A stretch of DNA of 38,511 nucleotides from Candidatus Cloacimonadota bacterium. Lineage in GTDB: Bacteria; Cloacimonadota; Cloacimonadia; Cloacimonadales; Cloacimonadaceae. The stretch covers positions 1-38,511 of the forward strand of contig JAQWBI010000017.1 in the NCBI GenBank assembly GCA_028706475.1. The letters run 5' to 3'. Below, piece after piece: positions 26,363-34,013 of this stretch. The notes under the pieces were generated by a model. The model had not been told where the DNA came from, did not search any database, and saw nothing but the letters and a program-made list of their open reading frames with translations. The position numbers and the translations under genes are program-made. Every line of letters begins with the position of its first letter. Within the stretch, counting starts at the first letter, position 1.

Positions 26363-26989
26363 ATGCGAGGATTATTCATCACATTCGAGGGCATTGAAGG
26401 CAGCGGCAAAAGTACTCAGGTAAAACTGCTGGTAAAATACCTTGAGGAGCTTCATCTACCCTATATTACCACGCGTGAACCAGGGGGAACTCCTATTGCC
26501 GAAGCCATCCGCAACATCCTGTTGGATCCCCTCTGTGCAGAGATGCTTCCTGAAACAGAGCTCTTGCTGTACAACGCTTCCCGGGCGCAACATACGGGAG
26601 AATTGATCCTACCCGCGCTAGAGGCTGGCAAGATCGTGATCTCAGATCGCTATTATGATAGCACCTATGCGTATCAGGGAGCGGCTCGCAGCCTGGATTA
26701 CGATGTAATTGATGCTCTAACCGCTTTCGCCACTTTCAATACGGTGCCGGATCTCACTATTTTGCTTGATCTTCCCGCGGAAGTGGGGTTATCCCGCATC
26801 GGTAACCGTACACTGGATAGGCTGGAATTAGAAGATCTGTCCTTTCACCAAAAGGTACGCGAGCAATTTTTATTTATTGCCAAAAAACACCCATCCCGTT
26901 ATATGGTAATCAATGCCCAAAAGGCTCCGGAAGAGATCAACCGGGACATCATTAATCGAATACAAGTTCTGTTAGGAGATAAAGCATGA
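26363..26989 (+). CDS. tmk: Thymidylate kinase
   Basis: 208 aa. It phosphorylates dTMP to dTDP. It has the P-loop FEGIEGSGKSTQ at the N-terminus, the TREPGGTPIAEAIR DR-type segment, the base-binding region SDRYYDSTYAYQGAAR, and a LID near RIGNRTLDRLE. The start has GGAGA upstream. It overlaps the next gene by ATGA. Confidence 0.96.
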   Translation: MRGLFITFEGIEGSGKSTQVKLLVKYLEELHLPYITTREPGGTPIAEAIRNILLDPLCAEMLPETELLLYNASRAQHTGELILPALEAGKIVISDRYYDSTYAYQGAARSLDYDVIDALTAFATFNTVPDLTILLDLPAEVGLSRIGNRTLDRLELEDLSFHQKVREQFLFIAKKHPSRYMVINAQKAPEEINRDIINRIQVLLGDKA

Positions 26990-28578
26990 AGCCAAGACAG
27001 CGAAAAGCTCTTATCACGATTGCTGGAGTGTGGATTCTTACCGCCACTCTGCTGCTGATCGCGACCAATGCCTTTGCGCAAAACCGACCCGGTCAGGGTA
27101 ATGTGTACAACCAATTGCAGGTTTTCGTGGAGGTTTTGCAGAAGCTGAAACAGAATTATGTAACCGATCTCTCCGATGAGGAACTGATGGAAGAAGCGAT
27201 TAAAGGCATGTTACGCTCCACCGACCCCCACACCACGTATTTTACACGCGATGAATTCCAGGATTTCACTACAAGCACCAAAGGTTCTTTCGGTGGCTTG
27301 GGCATCCAGATCGATAAAATCGGCGATTATATTACAGTGGTATCACCCATCGAAGGCACTCCCGCTTACAGAATGGGCATCACTGCCGGCGACAAAATCA
27401 TCAAAGTAGACGGCGAAAGCATCGTTGGAGTAACCACCGATGAATCCATCAAGAAGATGCGTGGAGATGTCGGTACCACCGTGATCATCACTATCTCACG
27501 ACCGGGAATTCCCGAACCAATAGACTTTACCATCATCCGTGAAAACATCAAGATCAAGAGTGTGCCCTACAGCTTTAAATTGGACAATGGTGTAGGTTAC
27601 CTCCGCATCAGCCAGTTCAATGAGAATACTACTTCAGAATTACGTGCTGCTCTAAATGATCTGGAAAACGAAGGAATCCGCGGACTTATCATAGACCTCC
27701 GCTTCAATCCCGGCGGTCTGCTGGATCAAGCAGTAGATACTGTGAATGAATTCATTGGTCACAACAAACTCGTGGTGGAAACCCGCGGCCGCACTCGTAA
27801 CGACGCATTGCATACCAGATACAAAACTAAAGAACGTAACTACCCCATCGTGGTACTGGTCAATGAAGCCTCAGCTTCCGCTTCCGAAATCTTTGCAGGC
27901 AGTTTGCAGGATTGGGATAAAGGCTTGGTGATGGGCAAAAACACCTTTGGCAAGGGCAGCGTGCAGCAGCTTTTCCCGCTTAGCAACGGCAATGGCGTGA
28001 AAGTAACCACATCTTACTACTACATCAAAAGCGGACGCTGCATCCACAAAATGACCAATGATAAACTGCTTACCGGCAAGGAAGTAAGCGATAGCGAATT
28101 GAAACAGGAAGATGAAGATAACCACAGCCAGGTATATTACACCGAAAAAGGCCGTAAGGTCTTCGGCGGTGGAGGTATCAGCCCCGATATCGAAGTGGAA
28201 AACGACCTGCTTTCACGCTTTGGAGTAGAGCTACGTCGGAACAATAGCTTCTTCAATTTCGCCGTGGACTATCTGGTGGATCACAATCGTCAGATATCTT
28301 TGTCTCCTCAGATAACACCCGCACTGATGGATGAATTCCTCACTTATGTCCGCAGTCAAGACATCAGCTACACGGCTGCGGATCTGGACAGTACCCGCAG
28401 CTTTATTGAAAATAGCATTAAAAGCGAACTTGTGCGCAAAGTCCATGGTGACTTGGAAGCCTACAAAATCACCATTTCGCAAGATAATCAATTACAGCAG
28501 GCTATAGATCTGTTCGACAAGTATAACACTTTGGAAGAAATGTTTATCTACGCCGAAAGTCAAAAAAAGCAGAGGTAG
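26986..28578 (+). CDS. C-terminal processing protease, S41A (CtpA/Prc-like)
   Basis: 530 aa. One N-terminal membrane segment or signal (ALITIAGVWILTATLLLIA, then NAFAQ) exports it. A PDZ domain lies near 95-175 (GGLGIQIDKI, MGITAGDKIIKVDG). The S41 core has RFNPGGLLDQAVD, then NEASASASEIF with Ser298, and GKNTFGKGSVQ with Lys323. The 25-residue spacing of the Ser/Lys pair equals that of E. coli Prc. It probably trims exported proteins. The C-terminal 150 residues, after the GISPDIEVE segment, are helical, as in CtpA enzymes with regulatory ends. Confidence 0.93.
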   Translation: MKPRQRKALITIAGVWILTATLLLIATNAFAQNRPGQGNVYNQLQVFVEVLQKLKQNYVTDLSDEELMEEAIKGMLRSTDPHTTYFTRDEFQDFTTSTKGSFGGLGIQIDKIGDYITVVSPIEGTPAYRMGITAGDKIIKVDGESIVGVTTDESIKKMRGDVGTTVIITISRPGIPEPIDFTIIRENIKIKSVPYSFKLDNGVGYLRISQFNENTTSELRAALNDLENEGIRGLIIDLRFNPGGLLDQAVDTVNEFIGHNKLVVETRGRTRNDALHTRYKTKERNYPIVVLVNEASASASEIFAGSLQDWDKGLVMGKNTFGKGSVQQLFPLSNGNGVKVTTSYYYIKSGRCIHKMTNDKLLTGKEVSDSELKQEDEDNHSQVYYTEKGRKVFGGGGISPDIEVENDLLSRFGVELRRNNSFFNFAVDYLVDHNRQISLSPQITPALMDEFLTYVRSQDISYTAADLDSTRSFIENSIKSELVRKVHGDLEAYKITISQDNQLQQAIDLFDKYNTLEEMFIYAESQKKQR

Positions 28579-28581
28579 GGA

Positions 28582-29280
28582 ATGTACACATTCGAAGAAA
28601 TCAAAGACATGCTCATTTATATTGCCGATGATGACGAGATCAATCTGAAACTGATCAAGACAGTTCTGAATCAGGCTGGCTTCTCAAACATGAAACTCTT
28701 CTTCAGTGGCAAGACCATGATGGAAGAGATTACCCATAACCGTCCTGATTTGCTGCTTTTGGACATCATGATGCCCGGCTTCAGCGGTTACGATGTGTTG
28801 GAATGCGTCAAACAAGATCCTCAGGTTGCGGATATCCCCATCATTATGATTACCGCTGCCTCCCTGGATGACAATATGGAGCCCCTTGCCCGCAGTTTCG
28901 AGCTAGGCGCAATGGATTATATCAGCAAACCGTTTTCTAATCTGGAGCTAATCCAAAGAGTGAAATCCGCTCTACGCATGGAAAAACAACGTCAAGCGCT
29001 GGAAAATGCAGCTACTCAGATCCGAAGCCTGCAAAAGCTCTTGCCCATCTGCTCCTATTGCAAAAAGATCAGAGCCGATAAGAACTATTGGCAGGAAGTG
29101 GAAGGTTACATCAGCGATCATACAGACACCATGTTCTCTCACTCCATCTGTCCGGATTGCTACGAAACCCATGTAAAACCCCAACTGGACCGCCTAAGAA
29201 ACGAAAAGAAAAACAAAGAGAATAAAGAAACTACCGAACCCAAAGCGGATATCGACAATGCGGAGAGCAAGGACTCCTAA
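28582..29280 (+). CDS. Orphan response regulator with receiver domain and four-cysteine C-terminus
   Basis: 232 aa. The receiver domain (11-130) has the acidic pocket DDDE at 16-19, phosphorylatable Asp61 (LLLDIMMPG), the Thr of MITAAS and the Lys of SKPF. After a short helix comes a segment with Cys157, Cys160, Cys190 and Cys193 (CSYCKK... CPDCYE), a likely zinc or metal site, then a highly charged tail. No DNA-binding or enzymatic output domain is seen. The CSYCKKIR-YW pattern recurs after receiver or PAS domains in many bacteria with no agreed function. It is the last gene of the long cluster. The histidine kinase 3.6 kb away is a candidate partner. Confidence 0.85.
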   Translation: MYTFEEIKDMLIYIADDDEINLKLIKTVLNQAGFSNMKLFFSGKTMMEEITHNRPDLLLLDIMMPGFSGYDVLECVKQDPQVADIPIIMITAASLDDNMEPLARSFELGAMDYISKPFSNLELIQRVKSALRMEKQRQALENAATQIRSLQKLLPICSYCKKIRADKNYWQEVEGYISDHTDTMFSHSICPDCYETHVKPQLDRLRNEKKNKENKETTEPKADIDNAESKDS

Positions 29281-29295
29281 ATCCCATTTTGTATT

Positions 29296-29333
29296 AGGGC
29301 CAGATGATCGCGTTGCAGCGATTGTCCGGCTCT
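29296..29333. terminator. Hairpin between convergent transcripts
   Basis: Bases 29296-29313 fold against 29318-29333 in a long stem (about 15 pairs, three or four of them G-T, one A-C mismatch). On plus it is followed by CTTTAGCTTTTC, an imperfect T-tract. It lies directly between the stop of the response regulator and the stop of the racemase-type gene, so it may act on both transcripts. Confidence 0.55.
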
Positions 29334-30425
29334 TTAGCTTTTCTCAATTATTACTTTATCTACAAATCTGGAATACATCAGTTTTGCTACTGCCATATAC
29401 TTCAATCTGAAGCGTATCGTATCCCCTGCTTTATATCCACGGGGATTGTCCCCCAGATCGTACACTGTCAAATCGCTGCTGTTACCGACGAAACTGATGT
29501 CGGGATCTTCCGGAATCAGATAATCCGCATCTACATCCAACACTCCAAAATCCAGGATAGCTTTAAAGCTGGACTTGTCTGAAGTAATATCAGAATCACC
29601 AGCAATATGTCCCACTGCCGCATCTGTTATCACTCCATCAGGTTGATTCTCTTTTCTGTATAGCTCCACAATCGTAGCTTCGAAGGTAAAGGCTCCAGTA
29701 TTCAAACCCAAAATCGGTTTGTTATCCAAGGGAGAAGTACCCAAAAAGGCCGCTTCTCCTATCCGGAAATGGTTGATTCCCTCCGGCACTTTGCCTTTAT
29801 CCAGAATGGGCATCGTGATACTGCTGGCTCCGCTTACCAGTTCCATCGCACGGTTGAATTTTGCTTCTATCAACTGATCATACAGTACCAATTGGATCAG
29901 TTTATCATAAGTGGGTTGAATGCCATACATGCAACCCAAGTTTGTCCCGATACCGATCACTTGGATATTGGGCAGCTTGAAGATTTTCTTGTAAAAAGGT
30001 ATCAGACCTTCACGCTTGATCCCTTCGCGCAATTCTCCCATTTCAATCATCACAATCACGCTGTGAGTCTTATTCTGCTTTACAGCCTCATCGCTTAAAG
30101 CTTTGATGGTGCTGAAAGTAGTATTAAAAGAGATGTCTGCATACTTTACTATATAGCTTACATTCTTTGGTGATGGCGGCTTGATATACATGGTTCGAAG
30201 GTTTGGATTCAATTCTTTTACCATGCGCAAACCCTTCCATTGAGATACAGCGACCGAATGAGTGCCCAATATCGCTTCATGCTGTAGTAAACGCGTCAAA
30301 ACAGCTTTATCGGTTCCCAATACCTTCACTACCAGAGTCCATTCTTTACCATGTTTACGCATGAAGGCGGTGATGGTTTCGATGTTCTCGGTCAAGCGAT
30401 CGATATGTACTTTTAAACTAGCCAT
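29334..30425 (-). CDS. Alanine/ornithine racemase-type PLP enzyme
   Basis: 363 aa fold-type III PLP protein (alanine racemase N-terminal domain). Lys34 in LVVKVLGTD is the expected cofactor lysine. It keeps the VMIEMGELREGI segment and the HFRIGEAAFLG segment seen in the ornithine racemase (Orr) family of Clostridium sticklandii. The C-terminal beta domain is divergent from Alr. Family knowledge supports racemisation of an amino acid, most likely ornithine, lysine or alanine; the substrate cannot be read from sequence. The ATG at 30425 shares TAATG with the upstream gene and has AGGAG before it, so I reject a start six codons earlier. It is cotranscribed with a GNAT gene. Confidence 0.85.
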   Translation of the reverse strand: MASLKVHIDRLTENIETITAFMRKHGKEWTLVVKVLGTDKAVLTRLLQHEAILGTHSVAVSQWKGLRMVKELNPNLRTMYIKPPSPKNVSYIVKYADISFNTTFSTIKALSDEAVKQNKTHSVIVMIEMGELREGIKREGLIPFYKKIFKLPNIQVIGIGTNLGCMYGIQPTYDKLIQLVLYDQLIEAKFNRAMELVSGASSITMPILDKGKVPEGINHFRIGEAAFLGTSPLDNKPILGLNTGAFTFEATIVELYRKENQPDGVITDAAVGHIAGDSDITSDKSSFKAILDFGVLDVDADYLIPEDPDISFVGNSSDLTVYDLGDNPRGYKAGDTIRFRLKYMAVAKLMYSRFVDKVIIEKS

Positions 30426-30874
30426 TATCTGCTCCTCTGCCATCGCATCTCGGCGTATTTTGTGGTGAAGCCCAAGCGTTCATAGAGCCGCTTGGCAGGA
30501 TTATCGTATTCCACATGCAAGGCTATGTCCCCATCTGCGGTATCAAAAGTCTTCTGTAGTAGCTTTGTACCAATCCCCTGGCCCCTTTGTTCTGCATCTA
30601 CGGCGATGTAGATGAGATAATACTCTGGGATAAATTCCTGCATACCAGTGTTGTTCATCACCACTGCACCAACCAGTTTATCATCATCAAGGGCAACGAT
30701 CAGGTATCCTCCTCTGCCGGGATCTGTGCTAAACGCATAGTCGATGGCTTTGGAGATCGCAGATTCAGTATCCCGAAATCTGTCCAAGTGTGTATGCAAG
30801 AAATCTATCAAGACAGCTTTGCCAATTCTCTGTTCAAGGATGTCCAGCTTCATTATGGTTTCAATCTTTAGCAT
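30425..30874 (-). CDS. GNAT-family acetyltransferase paired with the racemase-type gene
   Basis: 149 aa. The acetyl-CoA loop QRGQGIGTKLL and the NPAKRLYERLGF C-terminal motif identify a GNAT enzyme. The ATG at 30874 has AAGGAG seven bases upstream; the longer frame to 30940 would overlap the leader and -10 region. One-base coupling to the racemase gene suggests a shared pathway, for example acetylation of a D- or diamino acid (inference). Confidence 0.85.
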   Translation of the reverse strand: MLKIETIMKLDILEQRIGKAVLIDFLHTHLDRFRDTESAISKAIDYAFSTDPGRGGYLIVALDDDKLVGAVVMNNTGMQEFIPEYYLIYIAVDAEQRGQGIGTKLLQKTFDTADGDIALHVEYDNPAKRLYERLGFTTKYAEMRWQRSR

Positions 30875-30931
30875 GTTTTTTCTCCTTGTATTTTGTGTTT
30901 CATCGTTGTCGACAGTCGCCAATGTAACATA

Positions 30932-30960
30932 ATGATACATAGCAGGTTAGGTCGTGTCAA
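30932..30960 (-). promoter_or_regulatory. Promoter of the GNAT-racemase operon
   Basis: On minus, TTGACA at 30960-30955 and TATCAT at 30937-30932 are 17 bp apart, six and five matches to consensus. Transcription would start near 30925, giving about 50 nt of leader. Confidence 0.75.
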
Positions 30961-31140
30961 GGCTTTTTTCCCCAGCTTTCACAATTTTAGCTCGAAAAGG
31001 TACTGATGCCATAGACAGCTAGGATATCCAGCTATGTGTGATTTTGTGAAGGATGGTTTGGACTTTGGGTAATGCATCCGTGATAAATGGTATAGCACGT
31101 GTGATGCATTCCCCCCCAAAAAAAAAGCAGAATATCACAT
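30961..31140. other. Intergenic stretch with small inverted repeats and a C7A9 run
   Basis: It contains an inverted repeat AATGCATC (31071-31078) / GATGCATT (31103-31110), a GGATATCC palindrome at 31021-31028, and a C7-A9 run at 31111-31126. GGTATAGCAC at 31089-31098 recurs at 31226-31235. No gene is supported. Confidence 0.4.
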
Positions 31141-31225
31141 CACATAATCACTCTATATGCTTCAAAGATCTATAGGAAATTTATCTCCTCATATACTATA
31201 TAGAGGACAGCACTGGGACAAATCC
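31141..31225 (-). repeat. 90-bp dispersed repeat, copy B
   Basis: Counterpart of 8321-8410. On minus it reads TTTGTCCCAGTGCTGTCC to TAGAGTGATTATGTG. The internal stem is AGGA (31189-31186) with TCCT (31177-31174), where copy A has AGGG and CCCT: a compensated change. It points toward the GNAT-racemase operon, about 180 bp before that operon's promoter. The minus frame 31170-31394 crossing it lacks a ribosome site and is not called. Confidence 0.65.
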
Positions 31226-31291
31226 GGTATAGCACCTCTGCATGGGTGTTATCCAGCCTTCCTGCAAGATTCTGGATGAGGTTTTTTGGGC

Positions 31292-31314
31292 AAAAAAAAA
31301 GCTCCTGAGGAGCT
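31292..31314 (-). terminator. Minus-strand intrinsic terminator
   Basis: AGCTCCTCAGGAGCT (6-bp stem, 3-nt loop) is followed on minus by eight or nine T (A on plus 31292-31300). A second small hairpin, ATTCTT-CT-AAGAAT on plus, lies just before it at 31319-31332. Confidence 0.85.
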
Positions 31315-31486
31315 AAATATTCTTCTAAGAATTGAAGGTCACTTATTGCAGCGAGAAGTGCGAACATTCGTGAGAAATTATAGTTATTCATCATTCGTTC
31401 AATATTCGCAGGAATGCGAGCTTTAGTGAACCGATACCTGCCGCGATTCGCTTTCTCAATGCTCCAAGCTGTGATAAAGCAGTTGT
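31292..31486 (-). ncRNA. Candidate small RNA of about 195 nt
   Basis: A minus-strand promoter (31493-31521) and an intrinsic terminator (31292-31314) bracket about 195 nt with no gene that has a ribosome site. The only frame begins at 31394 and runs through the terminator, so it is unlikely to be translated. The RNA would be divergent from the B12 sensor operon. This is inference from signals alone; a decayed leader of a lost gene is the alternative. Confidence 0.4.
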
Positions 31487-31492
31487 AAAGCC

Positions 31493-31521
31493 ATTATAAA
31501 GCAGTGATCACTAGATGATAA
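31493..31521 (-). promoter_or_regulatory. Minus-strand promoter of the candidate small RNA
   Basis: On minus, TTATCA (31521-31516) and a perfect TATAAT (31498-31493) are 17 bp apart. No minus-strand gene with a ribosome site follows before the terminator at 31292. Confidence 0.5.
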
Positions 31522-31736
31522 CCCGATTATATCTGCTTCATATCAAGATAATCCCCAAACAATTAATACGGAAGCGCCGCTTAGAAGCTCTTGGTTTGCA
31601 GGAAAAACTACTTCTTTTTTCGGCGGACATCACACCAAGTGCAGCACTAAAGGACTAGGATTTACAAGCTTAGAACTCCTTTGGGAGCTTGTGCGAGCGA
31701 TATCAATGCCTCTGACCGGTTATCTCACGATTGTGC
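31522..31736. other. Divergent intergenic spacer
   Basis: The gap lies between the small-RNA promoter and the promoter of the cobalamin-binding gene. No gene or clear repeat is visible. An in-frame upward extension of the downstream gene to 31691 is contradicted by its promoter. Confidence 0.4.
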
Positions 31737-31765
31737 TTGACATTAGCGCATCAAAGCTATATAAT
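31737..31765 (+). promoter_or_regulatory. Consensus promoter of the B12 sensor-kinase operon
   Basis: TTGACA (31737-31742), 17 bp, TATAAT (31760-31765): twelve of twelve consensus bases at the optimal spacing. Transcription would start near 31772, leaving about 25 nt to the ATG at 31796, with GAGG at 31784-31787. Such a short leader excludes a cobalamin riboswitch. Confidence 0.9.
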
Positions 31766-31795
31766 ATACATATGAATATGATCGAGGGGGTCGCC

Positions 31796-32857
31796 ATGCA
31801 ACACCACAACTACATGGAAGCCGCGGAATATATCAAATCTCAGCGCGAGCACATCGCAGAGCGCATTATGCAGGAAGGTGGCATCTATCTGTATCAGGAT
31901 TACACGGGGTATCAGATCGATAAATGCCGGCAGGATACCCTCTACAACCTGCAGTATCTGGCCGAATCCCTAATGATCGAATCAACCGGTCTATGGGAAA
32001 ACTACATTATCTGGCTTCGCATCTTACTCTCATCCTTGGGACTGGGTATGCAGGGTCTCTCCGAGCACTTCAGAGTGATGGGCGATGTACTAATCCCTTT
32101 GTTGGATCATCCTGCAGCAGAATTTGTAAAACGTTTAACTGGTTCTGCTGCAAAGCTGGTTTTAGATGACGCTCCCGATCTCAGCTTCACGCAGGAAAGC
32201 ACAGGAGAATATGCCGAACGCTCCAGGCAATATCAAGAGCTTCTTCTCAGTGCTCAGAAGCGCAAAGCCCTGAAATACATCGACCAACTCATCGATGATG
32301 GCATCCCTTTCAGAAACATCTATTTGGACATCATTCAACCGGTTCAGCGCGAAATTGGCAACCTGTGGCATCGCAACAAAATCTCTGTGGCACAGGAACA
32401 TTATTGCACCGGGGTCTCTCAACTTGTGATCGCCCATATGTATCCCAGAATGTTCAACGCATCTCCCTCAAAGTATAAGGTGGTAAGCACATGCGTCCAC
32501 GGAGAACTTCATGAACTAGGGCTGCGCATGGTCACTGACATCATGGAATTGGACGGATGGGACACCTACTACCTGGGTGCAAACATGCCCAACGACTCCA
32601 TCCTAAGCATGCTAAAAGCTCAAAAGGCCGATCTCCTGGCAATATCGGTTACATTCCCTCTTAATTTGCACAAGGCAGAGGAGCTCGTTTCCCTGGTTCG
32701 CCAGGATAAGGATTTGCAACCGCTGAAAATCATGGTGGGCGGCTATGCCTTCATGCAAGATACAGCGCTGTGGCAAAAGATCAGAGCAGATAGCTTTGCA
32801 CCCAATGCGGACATCGCTTCCAAAGTGGCATCTTCCCTACTTGAGGGCATCAAATGA
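31796..32857 (+). CDS. CarH-like cobalamin-binding sensor without DNA-binding domain
   Basis: 353 aa, soluble. Residues 1-150 are helical and unrecognised. Residues 155-225 form the four-helix cobalamin cap (B12-binding-2). They contain W191 and E201-H202, exactly the W-x9-EH motif of CarH/LitR adenosylcobalamin photoreceptors. Residues 228-353 are the Rossmann B12-binding domain with E237-x-H239-x-x-G242, His239 being the predicted lower cobalt ligand; SVTFPLN and VGGYAF match the later motifs. The E of ExHxxG is also the CarH form. It carries no MerR domain, methyltransferase or kinase domain, so output must pass through a partner: its stop overlaps the kinase start by ATGA. It could sense light through AdoCbl photolysis, or cobalamin level. 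A corrinoid carrier protein is the main alternative. Confidence 0.85.
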   Translation: MQHHNYMEAAEYIKSQREHIAERIMQEGGIYLYQDYTGYQIDKCRQDTLYNLQYLAESLMIESTGLWENYIIWLRILLSSLGLGMQGLSEHFRVMGDVLIPLLDHPAAEFVKRLTGSAAKLVLDDAPDLSFTQESTGEYAERSRQYQELLLSAQKRKALKYIDQLIDDGIPFRNIYLDIIQPVQREIGNLWHRNKISVAQEHYCTGVSQLVIAHMYPRMFNASPSKYKVVSTCVHGELHELGLRMVTDIMELDGWDTYYLGANMPNDSILSMLKAQKADLLAISVTFPLNLHKAEELVSLVRQDKDLQPLKIMVGGYAFMQDTALWQKIRADSFAPNADIASKVASSLLEGIK

Positions 32858-33795
32858 ACGCTCCGAAACTATTCTTGGAATCCAGTAAACTGGAAGAAAT
32901 ACAGAGCATTCTGATCCAGGCTTTGGCAAAAGCCGGCTTGGAACTGGGAACAGATTATCTCATTCAACCAGTAGATAATGTGCAAGAATACAAAGCCATC
33001 GACGATGATAAGCGCTTCTATCTGGATGAGATGGCAAAGCTGAATAACGACCTTACGAACATGCAACGCCAATTGGCAAAAGCAAATGCCGAACTCAGCA
33101 GACTGGCAGAGCTGCGCAATCGCTTTGTGGGGATGGCTGCTCACGATCTGCGCAATCCTTTGGGCATCATTAAAAACTTCAGTGAATTCCTGAAGACTGA
33201 TCTGGTGGGCAGTATCAATGACGATCAAATGGATATAGTAAACACCATCTACAACACTGCCGTCTTCATGCAACGACTGGTAGATGGCATCCTGGATGTC
33301 AGCTCTATGCAGAGTGGAAAAGTGGAGTTAAGCAAAAGCCGGAATGAACTGAATTTGATTCTGAAGCAGAACGTAAAACTGAATCAGACCTTAGCCAAAC
33401 AAAACAACATAAGCATCTTGTATCAGGGCACAGATGAAGACCTTTTCCTGGACATCGATGTGGTGAAGATCCGTCAAGTGCTGAACAACCTGATCGGAAA
33501 CGCAGTGAAATACAGTCCTGCTAGCAGCACTATCCACTGTAGCCTGTCCCGGAAAGGCAATTTTGCCCATATCTGCGTGAAAGATCAAGGCATCGGCATC
33601 CCTATTGAGGAGCAGAAATCTATCTTTGAACCATTCAAACACTTGAATAGAGGTGGAAGCAAAGAAAAATCCGTCGGATTGGGTCTCTTCATTGTAAAAA
33701 ACATCGTGGAAGCCCATGGCGGTGAAATCTCTCTGAAAAGTGAACCCGGCAAAGGCTCTATCTTCTGCATCAGTTTGCCGATAGATGGTTCTTAG
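32854..33795 (+). CDS. Soluble histidine kinase coupled to the cobalamin sensor
   Basis: 313 aa, no membrane segment or signal. Residues 1-50 are a small region I do not recognise (LEEIQSILIQALAKAGLELG). A coiled coil spans about 55-90. The HisKA domain has phosphoacceptor His97 (AAHDLRNPLG). The ATPase domain has the N box NNLIGNAVKYSP, DQGIGIP and GLGLFIVKNIVEAHGG. No PAS, GAF or HAMP domain is present, so the input is probably the cobalamin protein encoded immediately upstream, with overlapping codons and shared promoter. No response regulator follows. The nearest in the window is the four-cysteine receiver protein at 28582-29280. Confidence 0.92.
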   Translation: MNAPKLFLESSKLEEIQSILIQALAKAGLELGTDYLIQPVDNVQEYKAIDDDKRFYLDEMAKLNNDLTNMQRQLAKANAELSRLAELRNRFVGMAAHDLRNPLGIIKNFSEFLKTDLVGSINDDQMDIVNTIYNTAVFMQRLVDGILDVSSMQSGKVELSKSRNELNLILKQNVKLNQTLAKQNNISILYQGTDEDLFLDIDVVKIRQVLNNLIGNAVKYSPASSTIHCSLSRKGNFAHICVKDQGIGIPIEEQKSIFEPFKHLNRGGSKEKSVGLGLFIVKNIVEAHGGEISLKSEPGKGSIFCISLPIDGS

Positions 33796-34013
33796 TTCGT
33801 AGTTTGGGATGGGGGTCATCTGCTACTTTGTTGATTCATGGTTCGGATAGATAGGTTTTGTCCCACGAACAACGATGAACGCTTAATAAATCCTGGAGGA
33901 GTTTTCTTCATTGACGTCTCAGGAGAGGTGCGATAACGAGAAGGTGCCGGAAGCACGAGGTACAAACCCGCAGCTCGATCTTCTCAATCACCAGAAACTA
34001 AGCACTAAGAACT
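33796..34013. other. Intergenic region after the kinase gene
   Basis: No intrinsic terminator is evident. The repeat unit GTGCCGGAAGCAC-GAGGTACAAA lies at 33944-33966. A Lys/Arg-rich plus frame from 33911 lies wholly in repeat-like DNA and is not called. Confidence 0.4.
33944..33966 (+). repeat. Short hairpin repeat unit, copy 2
   Basis: GTGCCGGAAGCAC with the continuation GAGGTACAAA differs from 2252-2274 at two bases in the shared 23. Confidence 0.6.

Noticed and set aside
30875-30940. Longer N-terminus of the GNAT protein from 30940
   Set aside because: It would begin upstream of the mRNA start, overlapping the -10 region at 30932-30937, and it includes the AAGGAG ribosome site.
31111-31126. 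C7-A9 run as a second phase-variation tract
   Set aside because: It is outside any gene and not between promoter elements that I can identify; it is also much shorter than C14.
31691-31795. Upstream extension of the cobalamin-binding protein from a GTG at 31691
   Set aside because: The consensus promoter at 31737-31765 and the ribosome site at 31784 lie inside this stretch, so the messenger should begin after it.
31766-31795. Cobalamin riboswitch before the B12-binding gene
   Set aside because: The predicted leader is only about 25 nt and no B12-box-like sequence is seen.
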